From Euonymus europaeus (lineage: Eukaryota; Streptophyta; Magnoliopsida; Celastrales; Celastraceae): DNA of 64,000 nt. The translations under genes and the position numbers were made by a program. Location of the stretch: positions 20,150,001-20,214,000 of the forward strand of contig OY756970.1 in NCBI GenBank assembly GCA_963580455.1, written 5' to 3'. How positions within the stretch are numbered: position 1 is the stretch's first letter; every line of letters begins with the position of its first letter. The notes beneath the pieces are model-generated. The model ran no database searches and was not told the DNA's origin. It worked only from the letters and a program-made list of their open reading frames with translations. This document shows, one piece after another, positions 36,975-49,359 of this stretch.

Positions 36975-39000
36975 TAGAATTTTGTTTTAACAAACACAAA
37001 TCAGGAAGAAAAAAAAGAAATAAAGTCAAAAAGAATTAAATCATCCTTACTTACTTTTTTTATTTCCTTTTATTTCTCTTTTCTTTTCCTTTATATTTAC
37101 TTGCCCCAGCATATGGACAGTTTCGTTCGACCGCCGTTTTGGACGTATGAAAGTATTGAAATGAAGTTTTGGGTTAGCTCAATCGAAGCTCAACCATCAT
37201 CTATGGTCAATCATTACTTGACTCGTCGAAAAAAATTCATTAAATCAAGGTCAATATTTAAAAAATAGTCCGATCCGATCAATGTCAATAACCATTCAAT
37301 CGCCGGATCAAGGCGCATCAGATTTGGAATTTGATTATGTAAAATGAGTGAAAATCATTCTGATTTTAGATCTTATTATATGATATTTATTTAAAATTTA
37401 CAATTATTATATTTATTTTAGATTTGCATAAATTATACATAAATATATTGATAATATTATATATGTTTTGAATATGATGATATAATATATGTTCAAACAA
37501 AAAATTAGTGTATCAACTTTCATTGTGACAACATTAGCAAATGGAATTATCATGTTTTAATATTCAAATATATACAATAACAAATATATAACAAAACATG
37601 TACAAGAGAAGAACAAATAATATATGATGCAGATTCGTGAGTATGCTGAACCAACGATCAAGGCCATTGACCAACCAAAAATAAGGATCGAGACACCACG
37701 ACCAACCCTAAGCCAACATTCGTCACCATCGCCTGTTGATTTCACAGGATTTTGACCTTGAAGTTGTAAACAATAGTGAGAAAAAAGTGTATGGTTCAAC
37801 CACTAAAGATAACGTTGTTGCAATTAACCACCACGAAAGTGTAACCTAAATCTAGGTGCATCATCTCTACCCATTGACCAGTGGCAAATGCACGATATGT
37901 GATGAAATTTTTTTAAAAAAAAAACAATCAACTTAAGTATTTACCCCCAAAAAAATTTTACCAAAAATATAAATGCAAGGTATATATTATCAAAAAAAAT
38001 GTGCATATCTTTCTCATAACTATATAATATGCATGGTTAAAATATATGTTGTAATTTATATATATATATATATATTTTTTGATTGATATATAATCATATA
38101 CATGATGATGATATAGGATTTATACTCAATGAAAATCACTTAGCAGAACTTAAATGATTATTTTTTATTGTCTTAAATATTTTATATTTTAATTTTAGAT
38201 ATTTACTTAATGACTTATATAGATATTTATTTATTCCTCATTTTTTAAATAGTCCTAAAAAAATTAAGGGCGCCGCCCTCTGAATCCCTAACGACTTTGT
38301 TCTCCTCCTATAAATTTTTAATTCTACCTCAAACCAAGCTCCTCTCTATTCTTTTTGTAGATTCACCACTGCCATTGACTGGCCCGAATGGTGATCGAAG
38401 ATGGAATATCCAATTTGAATGTCAGGTTGAGAAGATGGGTGTATTTATGTCAATAAATTGAATGATTATAACTTTTATCTTTTATATAGGTGTGTTTGAT
38501 CAATAAATTGAATGATTATAAATTGAATCATTACTCACCTATCTATATGAGTAACCATTACTTTCAAAATATGAAAAAAAATTACCTAAAAAAATTACCC
38601 AAATAAATAATATATATGAATACTAAATATTAGTATTTGTTTATCCATATAATTTTAATTATCCCTGTAATTATTATACCTTTATTAAACATACTAATGG
38701 ATCTTATGGAATATAATTTATCGTAATGTCTTTATTAGAATAAAAAATTGAGTGGATGAACATTTTTTCTGTATTAAATTGGTTTGAATCCGTCTTCACG
38801 TCCGGGTTGTTGATGCCCAAAGCCAAGTCCAATTACAACCCTTTTCTCCAAGTAATTTTTCGGCTCAGCTCGGCTCGGCTCGGCTAGACGTGGCAGGTGT
38901 GACTTACTCGTTTGTATGGTGCGTAAACAAAATTGAGGTTGTTTTGTAGGGTTGGGTAAGAGACAATTAGTCGGACTAACAAAATTTAGATTTTTCGAGG
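36975..39000. other. AT-rich spacer without recognised gene
   Basis: It holds low-complexity AT tracts, a TA microsatellite (about 38055-38076) and a short repeated TCAATAAATTGAATGATTATAA motif at about 38449 and 38500. No protein family is recognised in any frame. Confidence 0.5.
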
Positions 39001-40382
39001 GGCTGACGTGGAGTTTGTGAAAGGATTGGGGTAGTGGAAAGTTGTAGGTAATTGAAGACCCATTTTCTTTGGAGTTTACATTTTATTTAAATAGCAATCA
39101 AGACTTTAAACGGCCACTCCTAAAAAATATATATATATATATATATATATATTTTTAAGGGATGGAATAAGTGTCAATTTGACACCATTATTTATCAAAA
39201 CGGGTCAATCAAGCTCTTTTAATTCAAAATAGGTTATTGGAGCCCTTATATTTGTTCAGTTTGGTCTAAATCAGTCCTTCCATTGGTCAAGTTAAAAAAG
39301 TCGTTCAATGCTAGTTAGTTTACTTACATGTCATTTTTTCATTGTTTTATATATGAACTAGATCGTTGCAGCTTTGACAAGTAAATGTCATTTATTACAT
39401 TTGCAATTTTGCTACATGGACATATTTTTGTCAATTTTGGACAGTCAAATCGATGACATGTCCCTTTGACTGCCTACTTGTTTATCCACGTGGACAGCAA
39501 TTTTCACATGTAAATAAACAATATTTCATAAAAATATCAAATTTGGACAAATAATTCTATGACACATGTCCTAACATAGCCCAAACTCTAACCCTAACTC
39601 AACTCCACCCTATTCCTTCCACCACCACCACCCAATATTTATCTCCAATGAACAACAAAGAAGAAGAGAACTGGACAAATCTGGAATCACAACAAGCAAG
39701 AGTGGCTGACGTGGAGTTTGTGAAAGGATTGGGTAGTGGAAAGTTGTAGGTAATTGAAGACCCATTTTTTGGGAATTTACATTTTATTTAAATGGCGATC
39801 AAGACTTTAAACGGCCACTCCTTATAAAATAAATTAATATTCTTAAGGGATGGATAAGTGTCAATTTGGCACCACTATTTTATCAAAATGGGTCAATCAA
39901 GCTCTTTTAATTCAAAATAGGTCATTGAAACCCTTATACTTTTCAGTTTGGTCTAAATCAGTCATTCCGTTGATCAGACGTCAAAAAAGTCGTTCAATGT
40001 TCGTTAGTTTGCTTACGTGTCATTTTTCATTGTTTTTATATATGAACTTTTACTACATCATTGTTGGCCAGAGTTCTTTTTAGATCAACAAGATCGTTGC
40101 GGCTTTGGCAAGTAAATGTCACTTATGACAAACTGCTAGCATGTCCCTTTGACCGTCTACCTGTTTATCTATATGGACAATAATTTTCACATGTAAATAA
40201 ACATTTTTTATAAAAATATCAAAATTGGACAAACAATTCTATGACACCTATCCTAACCTAGCCCAAATTCTAACCCTAACCCAACTCCACCCTTTTCCTT
40301 CCACCATTGCCCAATCTTTATCTCCGACGAACAACAAAGAAGAAGAGAACTGGACAAATCTGGAATCACAATAAGCAAGAGT
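39001..40382. repeat. Two tandem copies of a ~700-bp unit
   Basis: Copy 1 spans 39001-39703 and copy 2 spans 39704-40382, directly abutting. Both start GGCTGACGTGGAGTTTGTGA and share ACTTTAAACGGCCACTCC, AAGCTCTTTTAATTCAAAAT and a closing GAGAACTGGACAAATCTGGA block. Copy 1 alone holds an expanded AT microsatellite (about 39129-39152). The unit resembles non-autonomous DNA-transposon filler common in plants, and no protein is encoded. Confidence 0.88.
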
Positions 40383-41608
40383 AATGAAGATTTCAACGAA
40401 CAATAAAGAAGCACTGGAGAAGAATTTGATGAAGAATATGATTGCCATCCATTTTAGAAATACTGAGGCAACTAACAAGAAACACAAATGGAATTATTCC
40501 CAAACTCGAAGGGTTGGAATAGAAACTGAGAAGCTCCTCGCACATGGCTTCGGGGTAAAATGCAAGAAATTATAGCCTCTTTGATTCTACAGAAGCTCCC
40601 CCTTTCTATTTTTTGGACTTTGCCTCTTAGATATGTGTCTGCGTTGAGTGTTAGTGTTTCACTGCAATTGCTAGTGACTAAAGATATGTAATAATGTCAT
40701 AAATGTTTTTTGTTCGAAATAAAAAATATATAATTGGAATTATAAAATTCGATCAAATAATACTATGACTTTTCTATATTTTTAAAAAATATATTTTTAA
40801 CACCAAAAATTATTATTTCATTTTAAGACCTCACATGAGAATTTCTATATACATGTAAATATATAACGGGTCCACGAAGCAAAAGATAAGCAATATTGTT
40901 GTGAGAAGAAAAAAATTAGCATCACTCGGTGTTTCTTTGTTAAAGAAAGATTGGTTGGCATGTGTTGGAGAGAGTCGGACCAAATTAATCCATAGAGAAC
41001 TCCTAAAGGTTTTTTTTTTTTTTTTTTTCCGAATCGGTCATTGCCCATGGTTTTCAATTTCTTTGAATATGAAAAACCGTTGGGTTGGAAATTTTGCAAC
41101 TCAATACCATATAAGAAACTTAAAAAAAAAAAGTTTATTTTCAGTCATTTAAAGTAATTATAAACTCTTAAAAATTCCTTTGATTTTTTTCTTATAATTT
41201 CTTATACTTCAATATAGAGTTTCATTTTTTTTTTTTAATCTTTTTGTTGGTGGGTTGTATTTTTTAGAGATGTCAACAGTCGATTTTCGACATATTCTGA
41301 TCAAACTATTTAGTTGGTTATATTGATTTTTGGTATAATTTTATATTGAATTTAGTAAAAAATAGGTAATTTTTTTTTAAAAAAAATTCGGTTTCCATTG
41401 ATTTCAAATTTTCCATGTTTTTTTTTACAACGCTAGCATTTTTGTTAAGTTTATATCATATTATCTTAAATACCTTTATTATAAAAGCCTCCTTTACCGG
41501 TGACACGCATAACACGTGAGTACAAAATCTTATCAAATCCCGCATCACACTTCCCACGCCGTTCAACCATCAATTGGCCGTCGCCTTCGCTTAGAAAAAT
41601 ATCCGCTT
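40383..41608. other. Spacer without recognised gene
   Basis: AT-rich with poly-T runs (41009-41029, 41227-41239) and a GGTCGGTTTT-like relic at about 41265-41445. The 64-codon frame following the tandem repeat (40384-40575) has no known similarity. Confidence 0.45.
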
Positions 41609-42041
41609 AGAGCAACTACAATAAGGTTTATTTGTTGGGCCATCAAATTCAAAAAATGGGACTCACTTCTATCTCACAAAAATACAATTTTCAATACAAT
41701 CAAATCAACAAAACTCATATTTCAATACATTTACATCACCAAAACACACCTCCCGGTACTATCACATCAGCAAAATACATCCCCCAATACAAAACCATTA
41801 TCCAACCATCTACTCTTTCATTCTCTCATCCATTCTCAAACAAAATTATACTAAAATTCATAATGGGCCCTACATCTTTTACAAAAAGTCAAGCCACATC
41901 ATCATCCATATTACCAAAACACATCTCCCAATACAGCCACATCAGCAAAACACATTTTCCAATATAGCCACATCAGCAAAAACACACATTCTCATATATT
42001 TTTCCTTCCCCATTAGAAATGCCTTATTGGATTTGCTCTTA
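41609..42041. mobile_element. Small inverted-repeat element (AGAGCAA...TTGCTCT family)
   Basis: Ends GAGCAACTACAATAAGG and CCTTATTGGATTTGCTC form imperfect inverted repeats about 430 bp apart. The inside repeats a CACATCAGCAAAACACAT-type motif many times. The same family recurs at 42409-43171, 46930-47200 and 49474-50243. The open frames inside (41516-41967) are by-products of the repeats. Confidence 0.7.
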
Positions 42042-42408
42042 GTGGGCGACAACCGGATCCAAAGTCTCTCATTACCCATCCACCGTACCATTTTCAATTG
42101 GTGGTCGTGGGACTTGTTCCACAAGAAAGATTCTTCCTTCATAGTATTATTTATCTGATAGACTCATTTATTTTTAACACGAATTAGAATAATAAATTTA
42201 ATTTTTGTTTCATAATATGGAGTATCTTTCATTACAATCACTCCACTCACACATTAATATAATAAAAATTTAATGTCATTTATTGATAAAAAATACAATT
42301 GATAAAGATAAATTAATAAATTAGTCATTTTTTATTAATTTTTAATGAGGAGATGGGCTATAATTTATAAAAAATAAAAATAAAAATGCAGCCTGACTAA
42401 TTAACTAA

Positions 42409-43171
42409 GAGCACTTGCAATGGTGTGTGTTCAATGGGGACATTAAATGTTATTGGAATGTGTGTTTTTGCTGATGTGATTGTATTTGAAGATAAGTTTT
42501 GTTGATGTGATTGTATTGAGAGATGTGTTTTGGTGGGACCAATCTTGATTTTTGTGTATTTTGTTATAGAAAAGATGTAGAAAAGGAAAATAATTGGTTT
42601 GAATAATAGAAAAAGAAATAATTGTATTGGAAGATGTGTTTTCCGGATGTAGTTGTATTGAAATATATATTTTGCTGATGTGGCTGTATTGAGAGATGTG
42701 TGTGATTTGAATTTTATGTGATAAAAATGGGATCCACAAATAATTTTAACTGGGACAACAATCTTGAACCATTGCATGTGCAACCACAATGGTTCCACAT
42801 CTAATGGCCAAACAATTTTATTTTTGGGTCCCACATCTATCTCACAAAAACACAACTCTCAATACAATCAAATCAGCATAACATATATTTCAATATTGTC
42901 ACATCAACAAAACACATCTCTCAAGTCCCAATACAAAACCATTATCCAACCCAACTATTTTATTATCATTCATACTATCCCATCAAATTTACACCAAAAT
43001 CAAGGCTGAGTCCCATCTTTATTACAAAAAGTCAAGCCACATCATCATCCATATCATCAAAATACATATCTCAATACAACCACATCAACAAAACACATTT
43101 TTTAATACAGCCACATCAGCAAAACTCATTAATTTTGTTGATCCATTAACTTTACACCATTGCAAGTGCCA
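42409..43171. mobile_element. ~760-bp foldback element of the same family
   Basis: The left end GCACTTGCAATGGTGT (42411-42426) is the exact reverse complement of ACACCATTGCAAGTGC (43154-43169). The similarity continues inward: TTTTGCTGATGTG against CACATCAGCAAAA, and GGTGGGACCAATCTTGATTTT against a matching CAAGGCTGAGTCCCATC block, so almost the whole element could fold on itself. It probably arose from two copies in opposite orientation. The 152-codon frame on the - strand is not a gene. Confidence 0.82.
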
Positions 43172-43267
43172 ACATGGATGAAGATAGTAGTATAGTCTGT
43201 AAAACACTTTACCAGCCAATCTCTTTTCTCAGAATCCCCACTATTTCTTTTTGGGAACTTGCTATAG

Positions 43268-43761
43268 ATGATAAAGAATCGCTTAACACCCATGGAGGAG
43301 TCGCCAGAATCCCCTCCTTTTCTTTTATTATTCTGGAGGAGAAAAAGCGACAGAGTCCAAAAACTCTTTGCTACTCCACCGCAACTGGAAAATACAGCTT
43401 TTGCCCACATCGGAGCTTCATATTCTGAAATTGAATACAACTTTAATTTCGACTCTTATTCGGAAGCCAATCACTCCAACGTCAAGCCCATCGCTTCTAA
43501 ACCCATGGAGGACAATACCATCGTAACGAAGAAGCCCCAATCCAAACCCTTTACTGCTTTGAAATCTACAACTGCATAGGAGCGGGTCAGCAAAATTGAT
43601 ATGGAATCAAAGGACTCCAAGCGGGCCAAGAAGAAAGAACAAGACGTTCTGAATGGCGCCTCAACAAATAACTCTAGCGACGATACGAAGAAGTTCCAGC
43701 AGCTTTGGAGTGAGGACGATGAAATTGTCCTTTGGAAGTTATGATTGGTTTTACTGAAAAG
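43268..43761 (+). pseudogene. GeBP/STKL-type transcription factor gene, broken and truncated
   Basis: An open frame from ATG 43268 (or 43292, MEESPES) runs to a TAG at 43577-43579. The same frame then continues ERVSKIDMESKDSKRAKKK... to TKKFQQLWSEDDEIVLWKL, the hallmark start of the GLABROUS1-enhancer-binding (DUF573) DNA-binding domain, and stops at TGA 43742. One base shift restores MIGFTEK, the next conserved block, which ends exactly where an LTR begins at 43762. So there is one nonsense codon, one frameshift and loss of the rest of the domain. GeBP proteins act in trichome and cytokinin control; this copy cannot encode a working one. Confidence 0.8.
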
Positions 43762-44472
43762 TGTTGGAAATATTTGTAACTATAATAAACTGATTTCATC
43801 AAATACTGTGATTACGCATGGAATAAATACTCAGATTAATCGACAATTCAATAGCTTTAAACAAGATAAAGAAATAAGCAAAACAATATGACACAGATTT
43901 ATCAATTGAAGTTATGGAACATACCAACATGAAGGATATAACAAGGTACGATTGAAAGCGAGTCTCCTTAAGATGATAATGCCCCAACCATTGGTGTCAG
44001 TTATTCTGGGCAAGAACCTCCCAAAATACAATGAATTTCGGGAAGATTAAAAACTATGATGAAAACAATTTCAGCAAAATATAGCTTTGAATCTCGGTAC
44101 GTCTACTCATACCATGAGGCTACTATTTATAGTAGAATCCAGGAAAAACGAATCCCTAAGAATTAGGGATACATAAATAAATCCAGTATTAAACTGAATT
44201 TAAACTGTAACGGACATTTGAATTAATACTATAACAAACATTTTGAATTTTGAATTTTGAATAAGCTTCGTGTCCACATTCAACGAACCTGGGTGGGTTA
44301 GTGCAAAATATTAAGTCCAAATAGGCTAAGTAAGCCCGAGCCCCACCCGGCTTGGCTTTGGCACCGGCAGGACGACACGCGCGCGTGTTTTAGTTAGCCA
44401 AAGCATGTGATGTAGAGTCTTTTTCCCTCACAAAAGTTTGGGTGTCCTTGGGTCCAAATCTTACATCTAACA
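43762..44472 (-). mobile_element. Solo LTR, about 711 bp, in reverse orientation
   Basis: On the - strand it starts TGTTAGATGTAAGATTTGG and ends TTTCCAACA (TG...CA ends). Inside it are a CTATAAATAG TATA box (about 44125 on the + strand) and polyadenylation-type AT-rich DNA downstream, as in a Copia-type LTR. No internal retrotransposon domain follows on either side, and no target duplication is visible (AAAAG against CTGAG). It is therefore a solo LTR whose flanks have since changed. Confidence 0.65.
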
Positions 44473-44816
44473 CTGAGTTTATAAAACCAAGTCACACAAC
44501 ACAATTTTTCAATGCTGGATTTCCACATTTTTATTATTTTACACTTAACATATCATGTCTAACAAGACAATTTTGGAGTCAATTTCCATTTAACCAAAAA
44601 ATGATTTTGGATAGCCTTTAACTCCAATCTTTAGTATTCATAACACTTGAGTTTATAAAACCAAGTCATACAACACAATTTTTCAATGCTGGATTTCCAC
44701 ATTTTCATTATTTTGCACTTAAATATCATGTCTAACATGATAATTTTGGAGTCAATTTTCATTTAACCAAAAAATGATTTTGGACAGCCTTCAACTCCAA
44801 TATTCAGTATTCATAT
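44473..44816. repeat. 174-bp tandem duplication
   Basis: GAGTTTATAAAACCAAGTCA begins at 44475 and again at 44649. Each copy is followed by CACAATTTTTCAATGCTGGA, ATATCATGTCTAACA and CCAAAAAATGATTTTGGA blocks, with scattered substitutions. Confidence 0.9.
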
Positions 44817-46282
44817 TGAATATTAGAACTCACTAAATTACATTTAAATAACATGTAATTATTTGTCATTGTATATTGGTCGACCGCCATTTTTCCAACA
44901 AAAACAACAAAATATACACGAACGTTGATGTGGATGGCTTCTACAAATTTATCAATAAATTACCATTTATTAATAAAATTGAGAATATAAAAATTTAAAT
45001 ATAAATTATTTAATTGATTTTTGTTTTAAATTTAATTATTGTAATCAAAATTTAAAATTAATTCAAAAAGATAAATTTTTTATCAATCATACATACGTAA
45101 TACATGTTTTACAAATACATACATAATACGCTTTGTCTTCAGCGATTTAGATGTTATCGACGGCTAAGGCTTTGCGATGAGAGTGCGCAACCCTCGTACC
45201 TAGCGACGTAGGCTTTGTGACCACACGCGAGCGAATGAAAGTAAGGTTTAGTTTGGCAGAACGTATACACCAACTTATACGCTGAGTTTATAAGTTTATT
45301 TTCTCTCTGCATTTCAGCTTATACTCTGTCAGACATACTCCCTAAGTATTCGGGGGTATTTAGGTATTGAGTAAGCTTAATATTGAGCGTATAGGCAACC
45401 GTTAAATTGGTTGTTTAACCGTAATATGATAGCGGATAAGCTTGTATACGCCAACTAAATTAATTAAAATTTTTAAATGATAAAAAAATCCGTAGCGTCA
45501 AACTAGCCCTACCATTTCAATTTGTCCGACACCTCTCCAAAAAAAATAAAACATTAAACAAATCTTCTCGATCTCTCGTTTTCTACGAACAAAACACTTA
45601 CGGGGCCCACACAAACTCTTTTACGGGGTAATGATCCATGTTTGTACACAATCATCAATTCCCTCGGCCATAGCCGGTCAATCAAGGGCTTCTAGGCTTA
45701 GCCGTTTATAGAAGCAAGCAATGTCCAACACCAACGCATGCAGTCCCCACACGTCCAAGTTTAAATTGCCGTGTCGCCCCCTTTATCGGCCAAGCGGCTT
45801 AAGCTGCGTTGTCAGCTCCAAATGCCTAAAATTTCAACTGCCCTCTTGTGTACGTTTCTAACGTACATGTAAATGAGATTTGGGTATCTACAAAGATCGG
45901 TACGCTTTTACCATGTGGGACCACGTGGGGATGTCTTAAAAGCAATCACGTGATGCAGTAGAGGGAAGAATAATATGCGGCCATCCACATTGTAACTTTG
46001 CAGGCATCTCAATGCGTGATTTGAACAACCAGAACCTTTTTTGGCCAAAAAATGTATTATAATATCTATTTTATTGATGTATATAATTGATGTGGTTGAA
46101 TCAATAAAATAATATGGTTTGAGTTTTAAAGCAATTGAATTGGGAGTCAATATTAAATTTAGTATAATTGTGAATGAGATTTAAGCGAGATCCATTTCAT
46201 AACCAACGTGAAGGCCAATCATGCATGATGCCTCTCCCATCCTTTTCCAATAAAATGGAACAAGTAAAAGTGCATCATTAGA
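44817..46282. other. Spacer with a GTTTGG-type small transposon
   Basis: From about 45250 to 45475 the motifs AGTTTGGCAGAACGTATAC, CTTATACGCTGAG and GGATAAGCTTGTATACGCC resemble the element at 48840-49235 (GTTTGGTATA...CTTATACGCTGTCAAACA). The remainder is AT-rich without a gene. Confidence 0.45.
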
Positions 46283-49200
46283 CCAATTGCAATGATAAAT
46301 TTTTTAACGGAGAAGGAATAATGTATGAGAATGTGTATCTTTATTGATGTAATCATATTGAAAGATGTATTTCGTTAACGTGGTTGAGTATGTGATTCTA
46401 ATAGGGTCTCATATTGGAGGGAGGTTTTGGGCTACCTCTACTTTTCGTGTTGGGTCTTGGCATAAATACTCATTTCACAAGTGCGGGAGAGTGTTAGAAT
46501 CTCTTACGAGAATTCCACATCGGGGTGTTATCACCTTTGCAACTGCCTTATAATTGGGTTACCTCCCATTCTCTATTGGGTCTTTTAGAGATGTGTGTTG
46601 GCCCTCTTTATAGACTCCATTTTGATTTTTGGTATAATTTTGTTGAGCAATGGATGGAGAAATAAAAGATTGAATGCCTAGCTTGTAAGAGAATGTAAAA
46701 ATGTATATGGATTTGTGTCGTGTCAATCTGATTATATTAAGAGACGTTTTTTGATAATATATATATAAGTGTTTGATTTTACTTTTTGTCCAATTGAGTT
46801 AATAAATTTATATTATTATATTAATACATTTTATTGATCCAACCACATCAACAATATATTCGTTCATTTTGATATTCTTGGCAACAAAAAAAATACCGGT
46901 TGCTTTAATAGGCGGTTGCCGAGTAGTCCTGTAAGCAAATCCAATGCTCCCCACTTTTCAGCACTATAATTTTTTTAATTGGGTCTCACTTATTTATTCA
47001 CATCAGCAAAACACATATTTCAATACAATTTTTTCACTTTCTATTAATCAATACTTCAAATATCAAATTTCAAGAACATATCTCTCATACTTTTATACAA
47101 ATTTTCACATTTTTTACTATTTTACATATCTTTCAATATTATTTTTTTAAATCACTATCTCTACACACTCTAAAATTACCATTGCACCTACTCTAAAGTA
47201 ATTAATAAACAAGGACGATTGATATTTGCGCACTTTGACAGGCGGGAAGGAAGGAGCTAATGACGAAGATTTTTTTTAGTATTTTCTTAATATATTTTGG
47301 AAGAACACAGACTAAGAAAATATGTTGATAATTTCTTAACATATGTCCTTATACACATATTAAAAAAAGACTCTTTCAACAATTATTTTTTAAATTATTT
47401 TAGCAATAGAGACACGTACGTCACATATTTTCAGTCTTTGTGTTGGATTTTTAATTGATCTGTCCTCAAGTGCCTGGATTTTAGATTCGTTCAGATTCAA
47501 TTATTTGTTGAATAATACGGCTTTAAAGAAAGAAAGAAAATATTTTTTAATTATTCATTCAATCCGAGAACTTTGAAATCTACGACTTTATACAGTTGTT
47601 AATACATGTAGTTAAGAGTAAACTATTAAAAGTCGCCCATTCAAATTAAAACTGAACATTATTTGCCGAGTCGACAGCTTAAATGAAACTTTTTTTTTTT
47701 TGGCTGTATACAAAGTCGTCCATTCAAATAGTAAAAAAAAAGTGCATAAAAGCACGTCGTATAATTAATATGGTGCTGGTCCATGGAGTTCAAAAGTATG
47801 ATTAATAATTAATTGGCTGTGTACCACATCCTTGACAGAATTCTAGGAATTAGTCAAATCCAAACTACTCGGAATTCAGAAACTGTTCTACACCATTTTA
47901 GTCAAAACATTCGAGGGAAGTTTTTTATTTAGAGTTTGTCAAAACTCGCAAGTTATAACCCAACATATAAGTAAACGTCTTGGATCTCTCACATGATAAA
48001 CTCGTGCAGTAATATAAGATTCGAGGCTAATCTCAAAGGAATAAATTTGTACGGGTTGTGATCTAGAATGAACAATATTTGTTGATGTAGCCAGCGATGT
48101 ATAACAACAAGTTACAGGTTAATATGCATTAAAATAAATTTATATTTGTGGTTTAAGATATTTAGAATCCTGATTTTATAAATGTAATTAATTTCTTTAC
48201 TTGATGACTAACACAAAATATTGATATTTCCGACAGACAATACTTTTCATATGGTCCATGTACAAAGGTACATTTTTGTGCACAATACACGTGTTCACAA
48301 GTGCCTGTCTTTCAAGATGGTCGGAATCACACCACTTTCATCTAACTTGGAAAGAAAGTTAAATACAAGTAATTAAAGTGAGTGGTGGGCCTAATCATCC
48401 CTTGGAACACATGCATTTTCATACTTATCTTCCCACTCTATGCTTGTGACATATCTACTCTTCTTCAATCTCACGATTGTCAACCTCACAAACATTTTTT
48501 TAAAAAAATATAAAAGATTTTTTTTTTCTTGTTGCAACCATTTTTTGTTGCCCTAATTTTACATTAAGAGTGGAAACTGAGCGCTTATCAGAAGGATTCG
48601 TACCAACCGAAAAGGTTTATCTTCAATCAACCCAATCACCTCAAAAGTTTTAGTTTGCAATTCACTAATCAATTATATGAAATATTGGCTACTCCATCAA
48701 CAATATTATTCACTTTCAGAGTTATCAGATTCACCGTAAATACATTCAATCCCCACAACTTTATTCTTCTTGGTTGTGATCATTGATACTTAGACCCTCA
48801 AAAGACCTTGACGAGGGGAGTGACACCGAAAGCTAGACTTCGCTCGTTTGGTATATAGAGGATACCAGCTTATACGTTGAGCTTATAAGTTAAGTAAGCT
48901 CAATTCCACTAGTTAACAATCACATCAAGTTACATATCAAAAAAATCCCTCAATTTCCTCTATTGCCCCTGTTATTTCACACGTTTGTTATTTTATCTCT
49001 CAAAATATATGTTAGATTTTAAAAATAAATAAATATTCGAACTCAACTCACAAATCTCTTTCCAACAAGACTCATATTCGATAGCTTTTATTTAATTATT
49101 AAATTAATTTATATACCATTAATTGTAAATTGATAACTTATACGCTATTAAAACTCACCCTTACCAAACAGTACACAACTTATTTGTCAGCTTACACATT

Positions 49201-49359
49201 ATATAGCTTATCCTCTAGCTTATACGCTGTCAAACATAACCACAAACATATAAAAGATCAGTACACTTTGGATACACTGATTTACTCTCAAGGTTAGTTT
49301 TTGTTCTCACTAAGTCTTTACTCTTTGTTACTTAGGTCCGTGGAGGCATTGTTGTATGA
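46283..49359. other. Repeat-rich spacer without gene
   Basis: It contains further members of the CACATCAGCAAAACACAT family (about 46930-47200), a GAGAATTCCACATCGGGG LTR-like piece (about 46505-46530), AT-rich unique DNA, and a small TIR element at about 48840-49235. I see no gene. Confidence 0.45.

Noticed and set aside
41516..41967. Two overlapping ~110-codon frames
   Set aside because: They lie inside a MITE-family element, and the Asn/His/Thr-rich peptide reflects the repeat.
42397..42855. 152-codon open frame on the - strand
   Set aside because: It runs through the foldback element, its peptide is made of the repeated CACATCA motif, and no family fits.
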